Source: Albidovulum sp.
GTDB lineage: Bacteria > Pseudomonadota > Alphaproteobacteria > Rhodobacterales > Rhodobacteraceae
Direction of reading: 5' to 3'
Length of the DNA: 30,945 nucleotides
Assembly (NCBI GenBank): GCA_030837785.1
Contig: JAUQYA010000016.1
Coordinates: 1 to 30,945, forward strand
Made by a program: the position numbers and the translations under genes. Positions 26,658 to 30,945 of this stretch are shown here, in pieces. The number at the start of each line of letters is the position of its first letter. Positions within the stretch are counted from its first letter, which is position 1. The notes under the pieces are model-generated. The model did not search any database and was not told the origin of the DNA. It saw only the letters and a program-made list of their open reading frames with translations.

Positions 26658-27173
26658 TTGCCCCCTTCCCCCCAGACACCGCGCCGCACCGACCCGATCC
26701 GGGCGACCGACGAGGACGCGCGCGGCATCGCCCGCACTCTCCTGACCGAAGCGCGCACCGCGGCGCTTGCCGTCCTCGACCCTGCGACGGGGGCGCCCTT
26801 CGTCAGCCGCGTGGCCTTCGGCCTCGGCCCTGCGGGCGAGGCGCTGACGCTTGTCTCCGACCTTGCGGTTCATGCGCGCGCGCTCCGCGCCGACCCGCGG
26901 GTGTCGCTGCTTCTGGGCGAGCCGGGGCCGAAGGGCGATCCCCTCGTCCATCCCCGCCTGACGCTGGCGGCCACCGCCGCCTTCGTCGCCGCCGACGCCC
27001 CCGAACGGTCGGCCTTGCGGGTGGCCTGGCTCGGCCATCACCCGAAGGCCGCCCTCTATATCGATTTCGCCGACTTCCATTTCGTGCGGTTCGAGATCGG
27101 GCGCGGCCATCTGAACGCCGGGTTCGGGAAAGCCTATGCACTCGACGCGAATGACCTTAAGCTGACTTCATAG
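26658..27173 (+). CDS. HugZ-like pyridoxamine 5'-phosphate oxidase-fold protein
   Basis: A 171-aa split-barrel protein. ARTLLTEARTAALAVLDP and PFVSRVAFGLGPAG are the usual first strands. DLAVHARALRADPRVSLLLGEPG is characteristic of the HugZ/Pyridox_oxase_2 group, and FEIGRGHLNAGFGKAYAL is the C-terminal block seen in haem-utilisation members. It lacks the extra DUF2470 domain of longer HugZ proteins. The start is TTG 26658 with CAGGAG 6 nt upstream; no ATG fits. Members bind FMN or haem and some degrade haem; which applies here cannot be told. The hybrid kinase gene begins 68 bp downstream on the same strand, so they may be co-transcribed. Confidence 0.82.
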   Translation: MPPSPQTPRRTDPIRATDEDARGIARTLLTEARTAALAVLDPATGAPFVSRVAFGLGPAGEALTLVSDLAVHARALRADPRVSLLLGEPGPKGDPLVHPRLTLAATAAFVAADAPERSALRVAWLGHHPKAALYIDFADFHFVRFEIGRGHLNAGFGKAYALDANDLKLTS

Positions 27174-27241
27174 GGGATCGGGCGGGCCGCGCAGCGATTT
27201 GTGACGCAAGATGTTTGAGTTGGCGGTTGTGGCAAAGGACG

Positions 27242-28909
27242 ATGACGGACAACCGGACGACGTGGCAGGACGAAATCGAGCGCCAGCGGCACCGGCTTGA
27301 GGCCGATCTTGTCTCGCGCCAGCTTGGCGTGTTCCTGACCAGCGTCGTCTTCGTCTTCTTCCTGCCGTTCTGGTTCGTGTTCGTGACCTACCTCGCGGTC
27401 ATCGGATCGGAGGTGAACCAGCACCGCCTGATGCTCGCCTATGCCGGGGATGCCACCCCGGCCCGGCGCCTCGGCATCCTGGTCAACGCCGGCGCAGGCA
27501 TGGCCGCCTACTGCCTGCCGGCGCTCTTCGTCTGGCTCGACCCCGAGCCCCTGGTGAAGTTCGTCGGAATCCTGTCCATCGTCGGCGCGCTTCTCAGCGT
27601 CTCGGTCGTGCGCTCTACCCATCTCGCCTTCGGCATCGCCTCGGGCCTGCCGGCCGCGCTGGCACTGCTGTGGCTGCCGCTGCAATACTTCTTCGACCCC
27701 CTCCTCGACTACCGCGCGGCGCTGGCGATGGCGGGGACGATCATCCTTCTGGGCTATTTCGCCTCGGCGCTGGTGCAGAACCACCGGATGCAGAACACCC
27801 TTCTGGCCGCCGTCGCCGAAGCCAGCGCGGCGAGCCAGGCCAAGTCGCGGTTCCTCTCGGCGATGAGCCACGAGGTCAGGACGCCGCTGAACGCGATCCT
27901 CGGCCACAGCCAGCTTCTTGCCGCCGAGCCCGATCAGGGACGGGCGCGCGGCCATGCCGTCGCGATCGCGACGGCGGCCCATGCGCTCGAGACGATGGTG
28001 CAGGACGTGACCGATCTCGCCTCCGCCACCGAGGGAGAGCTGAAGTTCCGTCCGGTGACGGCGGTGATCCGGCCCGAGCTGGAGGTGCTGGCCGGCCTGC
28101 CCCTGCCCCTCGATGCGCCGCGCGAACCCGAGATCGTCGTGGAGATCGCCCCCGAGGTTCCCGAGTTCGGCCAGTTCGATCCGATCCTCCTGCGCAAGTG
28201 TCTCACCCATCTCTGCGCCATCGTGCTGAACGGCCTGCCCGTCGGCAGCCGCCCCGCCATCGACCTGCGCTGCGCACTGGCGCCCGGGCGGGGCGACAGG
28301 TTGCGCCTGACAATCGCCGGGCACAGCCCGGCGCCGGGTGCGGGCCAGGGGCAGGGACTTCCGTCCGAGGAAACGCTGGCGCTGAGCCTGGTCTACAGGG
28401 TGGCCGAGGTCATGGGGGCCCGCGCGGCGGTCCTGCGCGCGCCCGACGGCAGCCCGATCGCGCGGATAGAGCTGCCCTTCGTCACCGTCCCCGAGCCGCC
28501 CGCCACCGGTGCCGAATCCGTCTACGGCCGCCTGCGCGCGCTCGTCGTGGACGACATCGCCACCAACCGCTTCGTGCTGATCCAGCTTCTGCGCGCGCTC
28601 CGCGTCGAGGCAGACGAGGCGGGCGGCGGCAGCGACGCGCTGGAACGGCTCGCCGAGGGCGAATTCGACCTCGTGCTCCTCGACATGAACATGCCCGACA
28701 TGGACGGCGAGGCGACCTTCCGGGAAATCCGCGCCGCCGACGCGCCCTGGGCGACGATCCCGGTGGTGGCGCTGACCGCCGACGCCGTGGCGCTCAAGCG
28801 CGACTACTACCTCGCCCTCGGCCTGAACGGCTTCGTCTCGAAACCCGTCGACCGGCGGCTTCTCTGGGCCGAGATCCTCTCGGCCGTGCCGCGCCCGCCG
28901 CCGCTCTGA
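27242..28909 (+). CDS. Membrane hybrid sensor kinase with degenerate ATP-binding domain and intact receiver
   Basis: A 555-aa protein. Residues ~29-180 hold about six membrane helices. A dimerisation/H-box follows with H210 (FLSAMSHEVRTPLNAILGH). The region where the ATP-binding domain should be (about 300-415) keeps the fold outline (LRKCLTHLCAIVLN, ending ARIELPF) but lacks the N-box Asn pattern, the DxGxG box (here AGHSPAPG) and the GxGLGL box (here ETLALSLV). The C-terminal receiver is complete: D437/D438, phospho-site D481 (LVLLDMNMP), T512 and K534. It therefore looks unable to phosphorylate itself and may receive phosphate from another kinase or act as a phosphatase or scaffold. ATG 27242 has AAAGGA only 2 nt upstream, an odd spacing; TTG 27227 is an alternative start. 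Confidence 0.85.
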   Translation: MTDNRTTWQDEIERQRHRLEADLVSRQLGVFLTSVVFVFFLPFWFVFVTYLAVIGSEVNQHRLMLAYAGDATPARRLGILVNAGAGMAAYCLPALFVWLDPEPLVKFVGILSIVGALLSVSVVRSTHLAFGIASGLPAALALLWLPLQYFFDPLLDYRAALAMAGTIILLGYFASALVQNHRMQNTLLAAVAEASAASQAKSRFLSAMSHEVRTPLNAILGHSQLLAAEPDQGRARGHAVAIATAAHALETMVQDVTDLASATEGELKFRPVTAVIRPELEVLAGLPLPLDAPREPEIVVEIAPEVPEFGQFDPILLRKCLTHLCAIVLNGLPVGSRPAIDLRCALAPGRGDRLRLTIAGHSPAPGAGQGQGLPSEETLALSLVYRVAEVMGARAAVLRAPDGSPIARIELPFVTVPEPPATGAESVYGRLRALVVDDIATNRFVLIQLLRALRVEADEAGGGSDALERLAEGEFDLVLLDMNMPDMDGEATFREIRAADAPWATIPVVALTADAVALKRDYYLALGLNGFVSKPVDRRLLWAEILSAVPRPPPL

Positions 28910-28931
28910 AAGGCGGCGGGCCGGGCGCGCC

Positions 28932-30945
28932 TCAGACCGGGTTGTCCATCCGGACCCGCAGGTGGACGCGCCCCTTCGACGCCGTCGCCCAGTTGACCGT
29001 CACGTTCTGCTTCGCGGCGCCCTGTTGCACCTCGACATGGGGCATGTCGTTGCGCCGTTCGTTCCCGGGGCCGGTAACCGGCCCCTCGGCCACCAGCGCC
29101 TCGACGTTGCGCGCCCAGCCGCCGAAGGGCAGGTAGGCGCCGGGGCTCACCGTCCAGACCATCGCCGCCGAGGCCTGGTCGTGCTGGAAGAAGACCGGGT
29201 TGGAAATCGGCTGGGTCACGGCGGTGAAGGCATTCGCCTCCACCGTGATGTTCTTCATCGAGGCATAGTTGAGGGCCGCGAAGGTGGTGTCGACCGCATC
29301 GACCCGGTCGATCGCCCCGGCGAGCGCCTTGAAGACGTTGCCCGAGATGTTCAGGTCGCGCAGGAAATGCCCCGCACCATAGGGCTTGACGACGAGAAAG
29401 GCGAACCAGGGCGCGACATCGCTGGCGGCGAAGGTGTTGCCGGTGATCGTGAGGCCGCCGAAGGAATACTGGTTGGCGAACCCCGGGTCGCTTTCGTATT
29501 CGTTGGTCCACTCGATCGAGCAGTTGTCGACATAATTGCCGGTGATCGTCGACTTGACGTCGGTGCCGGCGAGGACGAGGCCCGGCAGCCGCAGCCCGTC
29601 CACCTCGGTGTCGCCCTGGAACCAGTGGTTGCCGACGATGAGGTTGCCGTTGCCGCCGAGCACCGCGAAGTGGCGGAAATGCTGCGCCCGGCAATCACGG
29701 ATCTTCACGTCGTTCGCGTTGGTGTTGAGCACGATCGACACCCGGTCCTGCGACCTCAGTCCGCTTTCGTCCGAGGTGAAGTTGCAGCGGTCGACCATCA
29801 TCCCCTGGCAGCCGTCGCCGATCGAGGTGACGCCGCGGTTCTTCGGCCGGGTGATGTGGCAGTCGCGCAGGTGGAAGAGCGACCCCGACGGCGGCAACAG
29901 GATGGCGCTGGCGACGCCGTTGCACTGCACCTCGACATCGTCGAGCACCATCTTCGACAGCGACGAGAAGCCCGAGAAGTCCAGCACGTACTTGAACCGG
30001 GTGAAGGTGTAGACCTGGCTGCCGGCCGCGCCGTAAAGCGGCTGGCTCAGCGTCAGCGTGCCGGCGCCGAGATTGACGGCGGTGACATAGACTTCGCGCC
30101 CGACGCCGGTGCCGGTGACGAGCGATCCCACCGCGACGTTGGCGATGTTGACGACATTCGTCAGCACCCGCTCGTTGGCCGGGCCGTAGCTCGCCTGCGA
30201 GGTGACGGCGGTCGGCGCCCAGGCCGGGCCGTCCACCACGTCGAACTGGCCGTTGCGGATCACCCGGCGGGTGGCGAAGGAGGTCTTGTTGTACACCGCC
30301 GCCTGAAGGTCGATCGGTGCGGTGACTTCGATCCGGCGGCCGCCGAGGTCGAGCGAATCGTGGTCGACGAAATTGAGAAGCGCCTGGAATGCGCGGCGGA
30401 ACCCCTCTTCCTCGCTGCCGAAGGCGGCGGCGTAGCTCGCCAGGTCGAAGCTGCGGGTCAGCGACAGCCGCCGGTTTGCCGACATCGCCACCGTGCCCTC
30501 GAACCGCGCCGGCGCCTCGAAGGTCACGTCGGCGTTCAGAAAATAGCTCCCCGAGGAGACGAGCACCGACCGGCCCGAGGCGAAGGCCGCGGCATCGGCG
30601 GCCTCGAAGGCGGCGGAATCGTCGGTGACCCCGTCGCCCTTCGCGCCATAGTCGCGCACGTCCACCCAGTCGATCAGGTCACGCAGGAAGACCGAGGTGA
30701 CATCCTCGATCTCGATGTCGTCGATCCGCACGACGCCGCCGTTCGGCCCGGTCAGGTCAAGCCCGAAATGGCCGAGGAGGGCGGCCCGGTCCCAGCTCAT
30801 GTCCACCCCGCCGCGGCTGCCGGTGCCGACGATCGCCTCCACCGTCTCGACCTTGCCGTAGGCGGAAAGCTGGACGGAGGGGCCGGTCTCGACCACGCCC
30901 GCCACATGCGCCCCGGCCGCGGCCCCTGCCCAGCCGGCGATGCGC
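28932..30945 (-). CDS. Right-handed beta-helix (pectate-lyase-like) protein, 5' end outside window
   Basis: About 671 codons of an open frame that still runs at the window edge. The part before GTG 30905 (RIAGWAGAAAGAHVAG) is continuous, so the true start lies beyond. Residues around VDVRDYGAKGDGVTDDSAAF followed by GRSVLVSSGSYFLN are the classic opening of the pectate_lyase_3/GH28-related domain. Many short beta-helix rungs follow (VKIRDCRAQHFRHFAVLGG, STITGNYVDNCSIEW, LTITGNTFAAS, LNISGNVFKAL, ITVEANAFTAV). There is no obvious catalytic set, so it may bind or cut a polysaccharide or be a structural surface or tail-fibre-type protein. It is convergent with the hybrid kinase (22-bp gap). Confidence 0.8.
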   Translation of the reverse strand, partial: RIAGWAGAAAGAHVAGVVETGPSVQLSAYGKVETVEAIVGTGSRGGVDMSWDRAALLGHFGLDLTGPNGGVVRIDDIEIEDVTSVFLRDLIDWVDVRDYGAKGDGVTDDSAAFEAADAAAFASGRSVLVSSGSYFLNADVTFEAPARFEGTVAMSANRRLSLTRSFDLASYAAAFGSEEEGFRRAFQALLNFVDHDSLDLGGRRIEVTAPIDLQAAVYNKTSFATRRVIRNGQFDVVDGPAWAPTAVTSQASYGPANERVLTNVVNIANVAVGSLVTGTGVGREVYVTAVNLGAGTLTLSQPLYGAAGSQVYTFTRFKYVLDFSGFSSLSKMVLDDVEVQCNGVASAILLPPSGSLFHLRDCHITRPKNRGVTSIGDGCQGMMVDRCNFTSDESGLRSQDRVSIVLNTNANDVKIRDCRAQHFRHFAVLGGNGNLIVGNHWFQGDTEVDGLRLPGLVLAGTDVKSTITGNYVDNCSIEWTNEYESDPGFANQYSFGGLTITGNTFAASDVAPWFAFLVVKPYGAGHFLRDLNISGNVFKALAGAIDRVDAVDTTFAALNYASMKNITVEANAFTAVTQPISNPVFFQHDQASAAMVWTVSPGAYLPFGGWARNVEALVAEGPVTGPGNERRNDMPHVEVQQGAAKQNVTVNWATASKGRVHLRVRMDNPV

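Overview
The window is about 31 kb of very GC-rich DNA with tightly packed genes. It looks like the chromosome of an alphaproteobacterium of the Rhodobacterales (Rhodobacter/Paracoccus-like). The grounds are codon use, the YcjX/YcjF pair, a zinc-type IleS, MHS-family transporters, several RTX proteins, and hairpin elements of a kind common after genes in that order. No rRNA, tRNA, insertion sequence or CRISPR array was seen. This placement is an inference from the sequence alone.

Layout. (1) 1-4819: an RTX secretion locus. It holds the tail of one calcium-binding protein, a beta-propeller/RTX protein on the minus strand, and a divergent 962-aa subtilisin-like protease with a P-domain and exact 258-bp tandem RTX repeats. 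(2) 4844-8409: a three-gene minus-strand polysaccharide module (epimerase/reductase, initiating sugar-phosphate transferase, membrane 4,6-dehydratase). Together these resemble a pathway that makes a lipid-linked 6-deoxy-amino sugar. (3) 8608-14231: housekeeping and stress genes, namely a class IV aminotransferase, a universal stress protein, a methylguanine-DNA methyltransferase, ileS and a truncated haemoglobin. ileS carries an internal block of clearly lower GC. (4) 14323-20479: a very large DUF2339 membrane protein, a YcjF-like membrane protein and a YcjX-like P-loop protein on the minus strand, then divergent truA. (5) 20601-26035: a minus-strand acetate-activation group, acs then adk (4-bp gap), an MHS-family transporter with a large inserted domain, and a stand-alone receiver protein. 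It is preceded by a 620-bp non-coding region with an AT-rich island, a palindrome and an exact match to the IHF core consensus. (6) 26658-30945: a HugZ-like flavin/haem-fold protein, a membrane hybrid sensor kinase whose ATP-binding domain has lost its signature boxes, and the 3' part of a beta-helix (pectate-lyase-like) protein.

How the parts fit. Acs uses acetate, ATP and CoA and releases AMP. The adjacent adenylate kinase turns that AMP back into ADP, and the transporter may bring in the organic acid. The polysaccharide trio supplies and primes a surface glycan. The RTX proteins are probably exported by a type I system that lies outside the window.

The observations most worth checking are: a multi-stem element of conserved design immediately after the stop codon at three convergent gene junctions; the foreign-looking block in the ileS editing domain; the degenerate hybrid kinase; the acs upstream regulatory architecture; and the inserted domain of the transporter.
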